Shown here piece after piece: positions 54,184-63,169 of a DNA stretch of 64,000 nucleotides (positions are counted from its first letter, which is position 1; each line of letters opens with the position of its first letter). The notes under the pieces are model-generated. The model was not told the origin of the DNA, ran no database searches, and saw nothing but the letters and a program-made list of their open reading frames with translations. Source of the stretch: Sphingomonas cavernae. GTDB taxonomy: Bacteria > Pseudomonadota > Alphaproteobacteria > Sphingomonadales > Sphingomonadaceae. The stretch covers positions 126,501-190,500 of the forward strand of contig NZ_QYUM01000003.1 in NCBI RefSeq assembly GCF_003590775.1, given 5' to 3'. A program made the translations under genes and the position numbers.

Positions 54184-55482
54184 ATGGGAAGAGCTTCAAA
54201 GGAGATCAGGCTTCAGGAGCGTAGCGCTAGGGCGCGCCTAAAGGTGCGCCATCATCCTTATTGGCGCATGATATCAGAGGGCCGCCACATTGGCTACTAT
54301 CGAGGCCCTCGCGGAGGAAGGTGGTTCGCCAGGTTTCGCGCGGCAGGGTCAACAGAAGAGTATGTCCGCATTCCGCTCGGGGTGGCCGATGACGGTTGCG
54401 AAGCGAATGGGGTCACCATCCTGAATTGGAAGCAGGCGCTCGACAAGGCCAACGAGTGGGTCGAGCAGCTGGCCAATGGCGGAAGGACGATCGATCCAAA
54501 CATGACGGTTCGCCATGCCGTCGATGCATACATCAAGATGCGTGACGAGCGCCGAAGTGCACAAGTGGGGCGACCGGTTCGATCGACGGCGTCTTACAAG
54601 CTCGGCGCTTATGCGCTCAAGGATGTAGCATTCATCGACATCAAGCTCCGTGACCTCACCGAACTGGATCTTCGCAATTGGCAGAGGCGTTTTAACGGGT
54701 TGACCGGATCCAGCAAACAGCGTGTCGTGTCGGAACTGAAGGCGGCCTTGAATAGTGCTTTCGAGGAGAACCGCCAAGGCTTGCCCAAGGACTTGCCGGT
54801 CACGATCAAGTTCGGCTTGAAGCCGATCTTCGTCGAAGAGGCGGCGGATCAAGCTGATGCTCGGGACAATCAGATACTCAGCGACAATCAGATCCGCGAT
54901 ATATTGGAGAAAGCCCAAGAGCTCGACGAGGACTCTGACTATGCCCTGCTGGCGATACTGCTCGCGGCGACCGGCGCGCGCTTCTCACAATTGGCGCGCA
55001 TGTTCGTACGCGACGTTCAGCCCCAAAGCCGGCGGCTGCTTGTTCCTCCGTCGCGCAAAGGTCGAGGCAAGAAGGTGAGCGCTCATATTCGCGTGCAAGT
55101 TGGAGCCGACATTATCGAGGCGCTGCGTCCCGCGATTGAAAATAGGCCGTTCGATGCGCCGCTGCTGGAGCGCTGGCGTTACAAGCAGGCCAGCCGGACC
55201 AATTGGGAGAGGGTGGACCGGCAACCATGGAAAACACCGTCCGAAATGACGAGATGGTGGAACAGGGTAGTGGAGGCCGCCGGCTTGCCGGGCGTGATCC
55301 CTTATGCGCTCCGGCACAGCTCGATCGTACGCTCCATTCGCATGGGCCTGCCCATTCGATTGGTTGCTGCGCTCCATGACACGTCGGTTGCGATGATCGA
55401 AAAACACTATTCGCGCTGGATCACCGAAGGGCTCGACGAGCTTGCAGCGCGCGCCGTCGTGCCACTGCTTAAAGCGGCGTAG
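54184..55482 (+). CDS. Tyrosine-type site-specific integrase
   Basis: A 432-residue phage/ICE integrase. An arm-binding-like N-terminus (WRMISEGRHIGYYRGPRGGR, WFARFRAAG) and a SAM-like core domain precede the catalytic domain: Arg266 (ATGARFSQLAR), the YALRHSS box with Arg377 and His378 (Tyr takes the first His position) and the nucleophile Tyr409 (IEKHYSRW). It heads the mobile-element module on its right and is divergent from the Detocs sensor. No tRNA is adjacent, so the attachment site is not identified. Weak ribosome site. Confidence 0.92.
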   Translation: MGRASKEIRLQERSARARLKVRHHPYWRMISEGRHIGYYRGPRGGRWFARFRAAGSTEEYVRIPLGVADDGCEANGVTILNWKQALDKANEWVEQLANGGRTIDPNMTVRHAVDAYIKMRDERRSAQVGRPVRSTASYKLGAYALKDVAFIDIKLRDLTELDLRNWQRRFNGLTGSSKQRVVSELKAALNSAFEENRQGLPKDLPVTIKFGLKPIFVEEAADQADARDNQILSDNQIRDILEKAQELDEDSDYALLAILLAATGARFSQLARMFVRDVQPQSRRLLVPPSRKGRGKKVSAHIRVQVGADIIEALRPAIENRPFDAPLLERWRYKQASRTNWERVDRQPWKTPSEMTRWWNRVVEAAGLPGVIPYALRHSSIVRSIRMGLPIRLVAALHDTSVAMIEKHYSRWITEGLDELAARAVVPLLKAA

Positions 55483-55618
55483 CGTCAGCGGCCCCTGCCT
55501 CCCGCAACACACGTCGGTCTGCGAGGGGATTTGATTTGTAAACATGGCGTTCTTGTACGACGCGGTTTAGACGGCCTCCCAAGCCAAAGTGTGTGACTGG
55601 CTACGGAAAGGAACCATT

Positions 55619-56182
55619 GTGACGCTGCCAGATGTCCTCGCGCCAACCTACGTGCAGATGCTGAAGGCGCTATCAGCTTGGCTCGGCAAGGCGGAGGCAC
55701 AGATGCCGGACGGCAAGGCGGATGCTCTTCTGTCTGCCCGCCTCGCTCCCGACATGTTCCCGCTGTCGACCCAGATTCGCTTCGCGTGCGTGCAGGCGCA
55801 TGAGGGCGTGTTCCGGCTGCAGGGGCGGGAGTTCCCGGCCTCGGTGGAAGTATTGCTGAATGAGGGGCGAAGCGCGGCCGACCACCCCGGCTCGGTAGCC
55901 GACGCTCGTGCGAGAATCGACGAAACCATAGCGGTCGTCGAGGCGGTCGCCCAGCACGCGTTGGACGTGGATCGTGCGACGCCGATCGCCCATGCGCTGC
56001 CCGCGGGCATGGTCTTCGACCTCACAGCGGAGCAGTACGCTCGCGATTGGGCGCTACCTCAGTTCTACTTTCACGTGATGATCGCCTACGCCATTCTGCG
56101 TGCCGAAGGCGTGGACCTAGGTAAGGCCGACTATGTCGCTCATATGTTCACCTACCTGCGTCCCGGCACGATACCTGCCTGA
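55619..56182 (+). CDS. DUF1993 protein
   Basis: About 187 residues: VLAPTYVQMLKALSAWLGKA, LLSARLAPDMFPLSTQIRFA and LPQFYFHVMIAYAILRAEGV are the conserved parts of DUF1993, a DinB-like four-helix bundle family of unknown function. GTG 55619 with AAAGGAA 7 bases upstream is the natural start. It is probably cargo or a chromosomal gene beside the integrase. Confidence 0.8.
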   Translation: MTLPDVLAPTYVQMLKALSAWLGKAEAQMPDGKADALLSARLAPDMFPLSTQIRFACVQAHEGVFRLQGREFPASVEVLLNEGRSAADHPGSVADARARIDETIAVVEAVAQHALDVDRATPIAHALPAGMVFDLTAEQYARDWALPQFYFHVMIAYAILRAEGVDLGKADYVAHMFTYLRPGTIPA

Positions 56183-56577
56183 TAGAAGGCGACGGTGCCC
56201 TCCCGCGCGAGGCAATTGACCGACCACCACGACTGCGACCGCCTCCAGACGCAGGCTTTCAGCAGGCGGACGGGATTGCGCGCTGCGGATAACGTCCCAA
56301 TGTCAGCCGTTCAGTGGGCATCTTCGGCTAACCGAAACCTGCCATAGCTTCATGAAGCTTGAACGACCGGATCTCTGGAAGCGTCAATCCGGTCAACGGC
56401 TTCAAAAGGCCAACATCCGTCGACTACCGCTCGAAGGGGGCCTCACAACGCAAGCGGCAGCGATCGGCCTAATCCGCCAGATTTCGCCCGGAGGTGAGCT
56501 TCTCGAGTGCGTTGCTCACTCCGCCGCCAACAGGAAAATAACGGGCCTTCGATGGCGCATTCTGAAGAGTGCGCATC
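56183..56577. other. Intergenic stretch, nothing recognised
   Basis: No gene seen. CCGTTCAGTGGGC at about 56303-56315 also occurs at 43572-43584, another piece of the dispersed repeat. Confidence 0.4.
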
Positions 56578-56955
56578 ATGACTGCGGTGAGCAACACTGA
56601 GAATTGTTTGGCAATGGCACATAAATGCATGTGTCGAGCGCAAGCCGAGTGCCTTCCTGAGGTTCGCAAGAAATTCCTGGTATCGGCCAACCGGTGGATT
56701 TTCCTGGGAACGCGAGCGCTCGGGCTCGAACTAAAAAGCAACTTGCGGCTCAACAGGAGGTCGAGGACAAGGTTGGGCGGGCCGAGCTTAGCAAAGGCCA
56801 GGCGCCCAGAAGCCAACAGCGCTTCGCGGGCCAGCACCAATCCCAGCATTGCACAGCCGGCCTCAAGCAGCGGCGACACGCGCGGCGAACGGCAAAATTT
56901 CATTCCGGCAATCGACGCTCCGCGCGAAATTGTTCGGCAATCACTGCGGCCATGA
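56578..56955 (+). CDS. Possible small helical protein
   Basis: The first about 60 residues (TENCLAMAHKCMCRAQAECL, PEVRKKFLVSANRWIFLG) resemble short conserved proteins of the type AERCRRMA..A.DPEVR.RFL.LA. The remainder is basic and low-complexity. It overlaps a minus-strand gene at its end, so the true stop may be earlier or the gene broken. Confidence 0.35.
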   Translation: MTAVSNTENCLAMAHKCMCRAQAECLPEVRKKFLVSANRWIFLGTRALGLELKSNLRLNRRSRTRLGGPSLAKARRPEANSASRASTNPSIAQPASSSGDTRGERQNFIPAIDAPREIVRQSLRP

Positions 56956-57097
56956 TCAGACTGTGTCCTGTCCGGGCGGCGGCATCGGGCGTCATTGTTA
57001 TCGCGACACCACCGGGGCCATCCAGTACCACATACCCCTCCGCAGTCGCGACACCCGGACTTGTCAGCGGTCGAAATTCATCGGGAATAAGGGGCAT
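56900..57097 (-). CDS. Small hypothetical protein, 65 residues
   Basis: MPLIPDEFRPLTSPGVATAE, GYVVLDGPGGVAITMTPDAA, ARTGHSLIMAAVIAEQ: good G/C third-position use and a convincing composition. AAGG lies 9 bases before ATG 57097. I do not recognise a named family, though such proteins are common near ArdC in sphingomonad elements. It starts almost where the ArdC homology begins on the other strand. Confidence 0.6.
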   Translation of the reverse strand: MPLIPDEFRPLTSPGVATAEGYVVLDGPGGVAITMTPDAAARTGHSLIMAAVIAEQFRAERRLPE

Positions 57098-57115
57098 CGG
57101 CGGCGCCTTAACAGG

Positions 57116-58027
57116 AGAATAACCGACCGCATCGTCGCCGAACTCGAGGCGGGGCGCTTTCCATGGGTCCAGCCATGGGGAGTGGCCGCAGCCCCCGGCC
57201 ACTCCGGTGCCCCCGGACAGCCGGGCGCGACCGCGCCGGGCCTGCCGCGCAATGCGATCACTGCGCGCCGCTATTCGGGCGTCAATATCCTCATCCTGTG
57301 GGGTTCGGTCATCGAACATGGCTGGCCGACCCAGAACTGGCTGACCTTCCGGCAGGCGCTTGCGGCTGGCGGTGTCGTCCGAAAGGGCGAGCGCGGCACC
57401 TGCGTCGTCTATGCCGACCGCTTCACGCCGGATACCGAAAAGGAGCGCGCGAGAGAGACGGGGGACGAGGCAAGAGCCATCCCCTTTCTCAAGCGTTTCA
57501 CCCTGTTCAACGCGGCGCAATGCGAGGGGCTGCCCGACGGATTTAGCACACCCGATGCCCCGCTGCCCGAGCGCGCGACCATGCCCGCAGCCGAACGGCT
57601 GATCGCTGCCACCGGCGCTGATTTCCGCATCGGTGGAGAACGAGCCTTCTATGCGCCATCGCGCGATTTTGTGCAGGTCCCGCCGCAGCCCGCTTTTTTC
57701 GAGCAGATCAACTATTACCGCACCTGCCTCCATGAACTGACCCACTGGACTGGCCATGCGAGCCGCCTCGCGCGCGACCAGTCGGGCTGCTTCGGAAGCG
57801 CCGATTATGCGCGCGAAGAGCTTGTCGCAGAAATGGGCGCGGCCTTTCTCTGCGCCGCGCTCGGCATCGTCCCCACCGTCCGTCATGCCGATTATCTGGC
57901 TGGCTGGCTCGATGTGCTGCGCCACGATAGTCGCGCGATCTTCCGCGCCGCCAGCCAGGCCAGCAAGGCCGCCGATTTCCTTCTCTCATTCGCGAGCGAC
58001 ACGCCCGCCGACGAACTTTCGCCGTGA
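57116..58027 (+). CDS. ArdC-like antirestriction protein, N-terminus missing
   Basis: ssDNA-binding N-terminal domain (RITDRIVAELEAGRFPWVQP, YSGVNILILWGSV, TFRQALAAGGVVRKGERG) plus a zincin-like metallopeptidase part with HELTHWTGH near 57731-57757. ArdC protects incoming DNA from restriction. Homology begins at about 57116 and no in-frame ATG, GTG or TTG with a ribosome site is near; the first 10-20 residues are gone, although AGGAG sits at 57113-57117. A deletion has probably fused it to the small minus-strand gene region. Confidence 0.75.
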   Translation, partial: RITDRIVAELEAGRFPWVQPWGVAAAPGHSGAPGQPGATAPGLPRNAITARRYSGVNILILWGSVIEHGWPTQNWLTFRQALAAGGVVRKGERGTCVVYADRFTPDTEKERARETGDEARAIPFLKRFTLFNAAQCEGLPDGFSTPDAPLPERATMPAAERLIAATGADFRIGGERAFYAPSRDFVQVPPQPAFFEQINYYRTCLHELTHWTGHASRLARDQSGCFGSADYAREELVAEMGAAFLCAALGIVPTVRHADYLAGWLDVLRHDSRAIFRAASQASKAADFLLSFASDTPADELSP

Positions 58028-58139
58028 CAAGCGGTGGATGACGTGGCGGCCGTTCGCCGCCGACAAGAAGCCGGTCCGCTCAAGCTACGATCTGGTCATC
58101 ATCGCGAGCAGGACCGGCACTCCCAATGGAGTGACGATC

Positions 58140-59927
58140 ATGAAACTCGAATATATCCCTTTCGACAAGCTGTTCATCGACAAGACGAATATGCGCTATG
58201 GAAAGAAGACGCCCGACGTTTCCGACATCATCGCGACGATCAGAAAGCGCGGCGTCATCCAGCCGCTCATCGTCAAGCCGGCCAGTGACGAAGGCAGGTT
58301 CGGCATCGTGGCGGGCAGCCGCCGCTACCACGCCAGCAGAATCGTCGGCGACGAGCGCGGAGAGGCGGAAGCGCTGCCCTGCGCGATCCTCGACCCCGGC
58401 GACGACGCCGACGCCATCGAGGCCTCGCTCATTGAAAATCTCGCGCGGCTCGACCCCGACGAAGTGACGCAGTGGGAGAATTTCGTCCGACTGGTGAAGG
58501 AGGGCCGCACGGTTGATGACATATCGGCAACCTTCGGCCTGCCCGAGCTGACCGTCCGCCGCGTGCTCGCGCTCGGCAATCTGTTGCCGCGTATTCGCGA
58601 TATGTACCGGCGGGAGGAAATCGACGCGGCGACCGTCCGCCATCTCACCTTGGCGAGCAAGAGCCAGCAAAAGGCGTGGCTCGCGCTCGCAGACGATCCC
58701 GACAGCTACCTGCCCACCGGCCATCAGTTGAAATCATGGTTGTTCGGCGGGCAGTCGATCGCGGCACGTCATGCGCTGTTCGATCTCGACGGCTTTGCTG
58801 GCCAGACCATCGCCGACCTGTTCGGCGACAATCGCTATTTCGCCGATGCCGACGCGTTCTGGACCGCTCAGGACGCGGCGATCGATGCGAGGCGAGACGA
58901 ATATCTGGAGGCAGGATGGGCGGACGTGATCGTCGTCGGCCCGTCCGAGCGCTTTCATTCATGGGAATATGAGAAAGCGCCCAAGCGCAAGGGCGGGCGC
59001 GTCTATGTCGATGTGCGCCCGAACGGCGAGGTGACCTTCCACGAGGGCTATGTCAGCCGCAGCGAGGCGCGGCGCATCGCCAAGGGGGAAGCGCTTGGCA
59101 CCGGGCACAAGCCGCCACGTCCCGAAGTGACAGCCACGCTCCAGACCTATATCGATCTGCATCGCCATGCCGCCGTCCGCGCGGCGTTGACCGCGCATCC
59201 CGGCGTAGCGCTGCGGATGATGGTCGCCCATGCCATCAATGGTTCGCATCTGTGGACCGTCAAGCCCGAGCCGCAGACGACGCGCAATGACGACGTCCGC
59301 GAGAGCGTCGAAACCTGCAAGGGCGAGAGTGATTTCGACGAACGTCGACGCGCCGTGCTCGACATGCTCGGCTACTCCGCCGAAGTGCCGACTGTGACTG
59401 GTGGGTATGGCAACGATTATGGGGTGAGTGCGATTTTCCTTCGCCTGCTAGACCTGCCCGATCCGGTCGTCATGGAGGTGATCGCAATCGTCATGGGCGA
59501 AACGCTGGCCTCGGGAAGCGCCGCGGTCGAGGCCGTCGGGCTCCATATCGGCGTCGACATGACGCACTACTGGCGAGCCGATGATGCCTTTTTCGAGTTG
59601 ATCCGCGACCGGGAGGTGCTTGGATGCATCGTCACCGATGTGGCGGGCGAGCTGATTGCGCGCGCCAATGCCCAGGAAAAGACCAGGACCCTCAAGCGCA
59701 TCGTTCGCGACCATCTCGAAGGCGTGAACGGACGTGCCAAGGTGGGCGAATGGGTGCCGCGCTGGATGGCGTTCCCACCGTCGGCCTATACGACACGGGG
59801 CGGCGTCGGCACCGTCGCTGCACATGCCAAGGTCGAGGCGGCGCGGGCCGCGCAGACGCGCGATCCCGATCCGCACGTGCCGGGTGGGGCCGCTGCACCC
59901 GCCGAGCCCGAACCGCTTGCGGCCTGA
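58140..59927 (+). CDS. ParB/RepB-like partition-type DNA-binding protein of the mobile element
   Basis: A 595-residue protein: MKLEYIPFDKLFIDKTNMRYG, then the ParB box-like GVIQPLIVKPA and GSRRYHA (Arg-Arg-Tyr), AIEASLIENLARLDPDEVTQ, and an HTH (TVDDISATFGLPELTVRRVL). The long C-terminal part is specific to integrative elements of sphingomonads and related bacteria. GGAG is 8 bases before ATG 58140. It likely binds element DNA, for copy maintenance or regulation; a CTPase function follows from the ParB fold but is not shown here. Confidence 0.85.
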   Translation: MKLEYIPFDKLFIDKTNMRYGKKTPDVSDIIATIRKRGVIQPLIVKPASDEGRFGIVAGSRRYHASRIVGDERGEAEALPCAILDPGDDADAIEASLIENLARLDPDEVTQWENFVRLVKEGRTVDDISATFGLPELTVRRVLALGNLLPRIRDMYRREEIDAATVRHLTLASKSQQKAWLALADDPDSYLPTGHQLKSWLFGGQSIAARHALFDLDGFAGQTIADLFGDNRYFADADAFWTAQDAAIDARRDEYLEAGWADVIVVGPSERFHSWEYEKAPKRKGGRVYVDVRPNGEVTFHEGYVSRSEARRIAKGEALGTGHKPPRPEVTATLQTYIDLHRHAAVRAALTAHPGVALRMMVAHAINGSHLWTVKPEPQTTRNDDVRESVETCKGESDFDERRRAVLDMLGYSAEVPTVTGGYGNDYGVSAIFLRLLDLPDPVVMEVIAIVMGETLASGSAAVEAVGLHIGVDMTHYWRADDAFFELIRDREVLGCIVTDVAGELIARANAQEKTRTLKRIVRDHLEGVNGRAKVGEWVPRWMAFPPSAYTTRGGVGTVAAHAKVEAARAAQTRDPDPHVPGGAAAPAEPEPLAA

Positions 59928-60016
59928 CCTCTTGCGGGCGGCGGGTATCCGCCGCCCGCTTCAATTTCTTGCCAAGAAAATTCGCGCGCGCTGCCGCCTT
60001 CGGCGTCGGCGCGCAT

Positions 60017-60232
60017 TCACCCCGGGATATGACGGATCACGGTCTTGCGCCTTTTGCAGAGGGCGCAGACGTCGATATGCCGCTCGAATCCGTCCGCGCC
60101 CGCCAGCTCACGGGACTTGCGATTGCCCTGACTGGTGGCCGACAGGTCCAGCCGCTCGGTGATGCAATCGTCGCAGATCGATTCGGGCGACAGCCGCTCG
60201 ATCAACGCCCTGACCTTGTCCAATACCGTCAT
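60017..60232 (-). CDS. Small Cys-containing protein, 71 residues
   Basis: MTVLDKVRALIERLSPESIC then DDCITERLDL and HIDVCALCKRRKTVIRH. Two Cys pairs (C-DDC and C-ALC) with nearby His suggest a zinc knuckle. GGGG precedes ATG 60232. A longer upstream reading is possible but lacks support. Likely a small DNA-binding accessory protein of the element. Confidence 0.6.
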   Translation of the reverse strand: MTVLDKVRALIERLSPESICDDCITERLDLSATSQGNRKSRELAGADGFERHIDVCALCKRRKTVIRHIPG

Positions 60233-60611
60233 TCTGATTCCCCGAGCGGGGCGATAAACATGTTCGCGGCTTTGCGAAAGCCATGTTGCGAGCCCTGGCG
60301 CGCGCGCCATTGCCGGGCCAGTTTCCTGTGGCAGGATTGCGCCCCTTTTCAATCGCGCCCAACCGATCCGGCTCCTTGGGCGCATGACCTGGAACGGCCG
60401 CGGCTCCGCCGAAACCATCGCTTCAGGCTTATTTCCCCGCCCGTGTGCCACGGGCTCCTCGCGGGCGCTTTCGCGCTTTCAAATAAGCCTTCGCTTCCGG
60501 TCCTCCGCTTGTCGCTTCGGCCTGCCGGTTCGCGGGTCCGCATGAAGCCGTCCCTCAGGTCCGCCCATCGTCCGGAACGGTTTCGGGCGATCACCATGAA
60601 GGAGACAGACA
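60233..60611. other. Intergenic stretch between two element genes
   Basis: No gene is recognised. It must carry the promoters for the minus-strand Cys protein and, on the plus strand, for the DUF736 gene. Confidence 0.4.
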
Positions 60612-60932
60612 ATGCCAGCTATCGGTTACGTGACCCGCAATGGCGAAGGCTTCAAGGGTCAGCTCAGGACGGTTTCGATCCGCGCCGAGATCGAGATCAT
60701 TCCCAATCGCTCCAAGGCGAATGACGCCCAGCCCGACTACCGGGTGATGACAGGCGGGGTCGAGATCGGCGCCGGCTGGGTCCGCACCGGCGACATGTCG
60801 GGCAAGGACTATGTATCGCTGAGCCTCGCCGCACCCGAGTTCGGACCGCGCAGGCTCTACGCCAATCTCGGCCGCGCCGCAGGGCAGGACGATGACGACA
60901 CCTATGCCGTCATCTGGAACCCCGCCGACTGA
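60612..60932 (+). CDS. DUF736 protein
   Basis: A 106-residue protein: MPAIGYVTRNGEGFKGQLRT, IRAEIEIIPN, DYRVMTGGVEIGAGWVR, YVSLSLAAPEFGPRRLYANL and YAVIWNP define DUF736, a family almost restricted to integrative elements and plasmids of proteobacteria. AAGGAG precedes the start. A single-strand-DNA-binding role has been suggested for such small beta proteins, but it is unproven. Confidence 0.92.
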   Translation: MPAIGYVTRNGEGFKGQLRTVSIRAEIEIIPNRSKANDAQPDYRVMTGGVEIGAGWVRTGDMSGKDYVSLSLAAPEFGPRRLYANLGRAAGQDDDDTYAVIWNPAD

Positions 60933-61101
60933 GGCGGGCACCGGCCCCGCGCTTTCGGGCGCGGGGCCATTTCCCGCTCGCTGTCTTGTGGGGCTCGATT
61001 TTCGAGGGTGCGATTTTCGAGCCTCTGCACCGATGTTCCTTGCCGGCATGCACAGGAGCGAGATGCGGCGGCTGGCCGCGTCCACGCTCACGGAGACAGG
61101 C

Positions 61102-61350
61102 ATGGACAGGGACGAGGGGAGCAGCGACGAGAACGAGCGTGCGGCACGCGCGGCACGAGGCTCGCCCTTTCTCAGTCCCGAGCAGGCTGCCCATTATCTG
61201 GGGCTCTCCACGCGAACGCTGCAGGCACATCGCACTGCCGGAACCGGCCCCCGCTACCGGCGTCATTGCCGCCATATCCGCTATCATATCGACGATCTCG
61301 ACGCCTGGTCGAAGCGCGTCGCCGGCGATGATCGGGGTCGCGATCGATGA
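61102..61350 (+). CDS. HTH_17/excisionase-like DNA-binding protein
   Basis: An 82-residue protein with a MerR/excisionase-type winged helix: FLSPEQAAHYLGLSTRTLQA then HRTAGTGPRYRR and IRYHIDDLDAW. Start ATG 61102 after GGAGACAGG. It overlaps the next gene by ATGA. Proteins of this type at this place in integrative elements control transfer genes or excision. Confidence 0.8.
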   Translation: MDRDEGSSDENERAARAARGSPFLSPEQAAHYLGLSTRTLQAHRTAGTGPRYRRHCRHIRYHIDDLDAWSKRVAGDDRGRDR

Positions 61351-61850
61351 CGCGGCGGCGCCTTCATGCCGCGTTGATCGGCGCGATAATTGCAGGGCTG
61401 GCCCACACCGCCCTGTTTCCGCCGCGCCCGATCCTGTTGTGGAATGCGTCTGCAAGCGCGCCCATCGGCCTCTATCATGTGGGCGACCGCGCGGGCCTCG
61501 GGCGCGGCGACATGGTGATCGCGCGCGTGCCCCGAAACTTTCGCGTCTTCGCCGCACGCCGTCATTATCTGCCCGCAAATGTGCCGCTCGTGAAACGCGT
61601 CGCGGCCGCACCCGGCGACCGTGTCTGCGCGCTGGGCCGGAAAGTCTTCGTCAATGGCCGCTGGATCGCCGAGCGATTTGCAAAGGACGGTGCCGGGCGG
61701 CCGATGCCGTGGTGGAGCGGCTGCGTGACGCTTCGACAAGGCGCGCTGTTCCTGCTCATGGACACGCCAGCCTCGTTCGACGGGCGCTATTTCGGGCCGA
61801 CCCATGCGCGCGATGTGGTGGGCGAGGCGCGATTGATATGGCCGCGCTGA
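61347..61850 (+). CDS. traF: TraF-type S26 signal peptidase
   Basis: A 167-residue membrane protease with an N-terminal helix (AALIGAIIAGLAHTALF). The catalytic Ser37 is in SAPIGLY and Lys83 in LVKRVAA, followed by GDRVCA. In RP4-like systems TraF matures the pilin TrbC by cyclisation. Coupled by overlaps to the HTH gene before it and the transglycosylase after it. Confidence 0.88.
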   Translation: MTRRRLHAALIGAIIAGLAHTALFPPRPILLWNASASAPIGLYHVGDRAGLGRGDMVIARVPRNFRVFAARRHYLPANVPLVKRVAAAPGDRVCALGRKVFVNGRWIAERFAKDGAGRPMPWWSGCVTLRQGALFLLMDTPASFDGRYFGPTHARDVVGEARLIWPR

Positions 61851-62455
61851 AACTGGCCGTCGCAGCGCTCGCGCTGCTGGTTTCGTCGCCCGTACGGGCT
61901 GATGGCGTAGTGCAATGGTGGCAACATATCGCCGAGGCATCGGCAAGATTCGGGGTGCCCGAAGACTGGATCGAGCGCGTCATGCGCGCCGAGAGCGGTG
62001 GACACACCGAGCTTGGAGGCCGTCCGATCACGAGCCATGCGGGCGCGATGGGATTGATGCAGCTCATGCCCGGAACCTGGACCGAGATGCGCGCGCGTCT
62101 GTCACTGGGCCTCGATCCCCACGATCCGCGCGACAATATCCTCGCCGGCACCGCCTATCTTAGACTGATGTACGACCGCTTCGGTTATCCCGGACTGTTC
62201 GCCGCCTATAATGCCGGGCCCGCGCGTTACGCAGATCATCTCGCAACGGGCAGGCGACTCCCACGTGAGACGCGCGCCTATCTGGAGACACTGAGCGGCC
62301 GCCTGCCGGAACGTCCGGTCGCGGCAGACGACGAGCCTCCCAGCGGCATTTTCTTCACGCTCGGCGGATCAACTCCGCGCCCGGCAGGGGATGCTGGCGA
62401 ACCATCCGCCAGCCTGTTCGTCCGGCTCGGGAGCGGCACGCATCCCGAAGAATAG
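61838..62455 (+). CDS. Lytic transglycosylase of the conjugation system
   Basis: A 205-residue exported SLT-domain protein: signal peptide (LAVAALALLVSSPVRA), catalytic Glu52 in RAESGG, GAMGLMQLMPGTW, DNILAGTAYLRLMYDRFG and AAYNAGPARY. It opens peptidoglycan for assembly of the transfer channel. The last about 45 residues are a flexible tail. ATG 61838 lies inside the end of traF. Confidence 0.9.
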   Translation: MAALKLAVAALALLVSSPVRADGVVQWWQHIAEASARFGVPEDWIERVMRAESGGHTELGGRPITSHAGAMGLMQLMPGTWTEMRARLSLGLDPHDPRDNILAGTAYLRLMYDRFGYPGLFAAYNAGPARYADHLATGRRLPRETRAYLETLSGRLPERPVAADDEPPSGIFFTLGGSTPRPAGDAGEPSASLFVRLGSGTHPEE

Positions 62456-62508
62456 TCGCAGTTCTGGTTTCCGGTGGGTGGAGGGCTCGTCTCGGCAAGG
62501 CCCAGCAT

Positions 62509-62666
62509 GACGGGCGGCGGCGCGGCTGTACAAGGCCGGCGGCCCCTCCAATTTGGCTATCGCCAAATCGGTTCCTCCGCCGCCGCTTGCGCGGCGCGGG
62601 GCTCCGCCCCGCGGCCCTGACAGCCGCGCCGCCGCCCGTCCTCGAAGCTTCGTCCTCGTTGCGAGG
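62509..62666 (+). ncRNA. Highly structured leader with 21-bp closing stem
   Basis: Bases 62509-62529 are a perfect inverted repeat of 62620-62640. Inside are two hairpins: ATTTGGC-tatc-GCCAAAT at 62551-62568 and an 8-bp stem around GCGGGGC-tcc-GCCCCGC at 62595-62613. The whole would fold as a three-way junction. A further CCTCG-TTG-CGAGG hairpin at 62654-62666 ends 11 bases before AGGAGG of the gene at 62688. Either a cis-regulatory RNA or a structured DNA site; I know no name for it. Confidence 0.55.
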
Positions 62667-62687
62667 GTTAAGGCTCAGGAGGTTCTC

Positions 62688-63047
62688 ATGACAGCGATCC
62701 CGACCATAGAACGTGTGAAGGATGACCCTTTTCCGGCATTGGTTTCGGACCTTGAAATCGAGTTTGGCACGGCCGGAATCGAAGCGCTGGCAACCTATTT
62801 TCTCGAAGCGGAAGCAGCGGATTTCCACTGGGATGCTCGCATGAACGAGCAGCATCTGGGTGCTTATGAGAGCGTTGACGGCGATGATTTCGAGCTGGAT
62901 CGCGTGGCAATCATCGGCTGGATCGCGGGCCGCTGGTATGTCGCGGCCTGCATCGTCGACGGCGATGGCGCAGTGCACGACATGATCGACCTTCAGCACT
63001 TCGAGAGCGCAGGGCAAGCCGAGGGGGCGTTCGACGACATGCATTGA
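62688..63047 (+). CDS. Hypothetical acidic protein, 119 residues
   Basis: MTAIPTIERVKDDPFPALVS, IEFGTAGIEALATYFLEAEA, DRVAIIGWIAGRWYVAACIV. It is strongly acidic, has no membrane helix and no family I can name; the acidity would fit an anti-restriction DNA mimic but that is speculation. AGGAGG is perfectly placed. The structured leader upstream and a terminator downstream mark it as a single-gene unit between transfer genes. Confidence 0.7.
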   Translation: MTAIPTIERVKDDPFPALVSDLEIEFGTAGIEALATYFLEAEAADFHWDARMNEQHLGAYESVDGDDFELDRVAIIGWIAGRWYVAACIVDGDGAVHDMIDLQHFESAGQAEGAFDDMH

Positions 63048-63062
63048 ACCTTATCACATGAG

Positions 63063-63095
63063 GAGCGGCGCTTCGACGGCGTCGCTCATTCTTTT
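63063..63095 (+). terminator. Rho-independent terminator
   Basis: GAGCGGCGC pairs with GCGTCGCTC (one wobble) around a 7-base loop, followed by ATTCTTTT, 15 bases after the stop of the 119-residue protein. Confidence 0.75.
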
Positions 63096-63169
63096 GGCCT
63101 CGGCTCGCCGAAGGGGGATGGGGGATGAAATCGGGAAATGAGCGGGTTTTGGGCGCGTAAGGCAAGATG

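Noticed and set aside
57756-58139. Extended N-terminus for the ParB-like protein
   Set aside because: It overlaps the ArdC coding region; the ATG at 58140 has a good ribosome site and gives the family's usual beginning.
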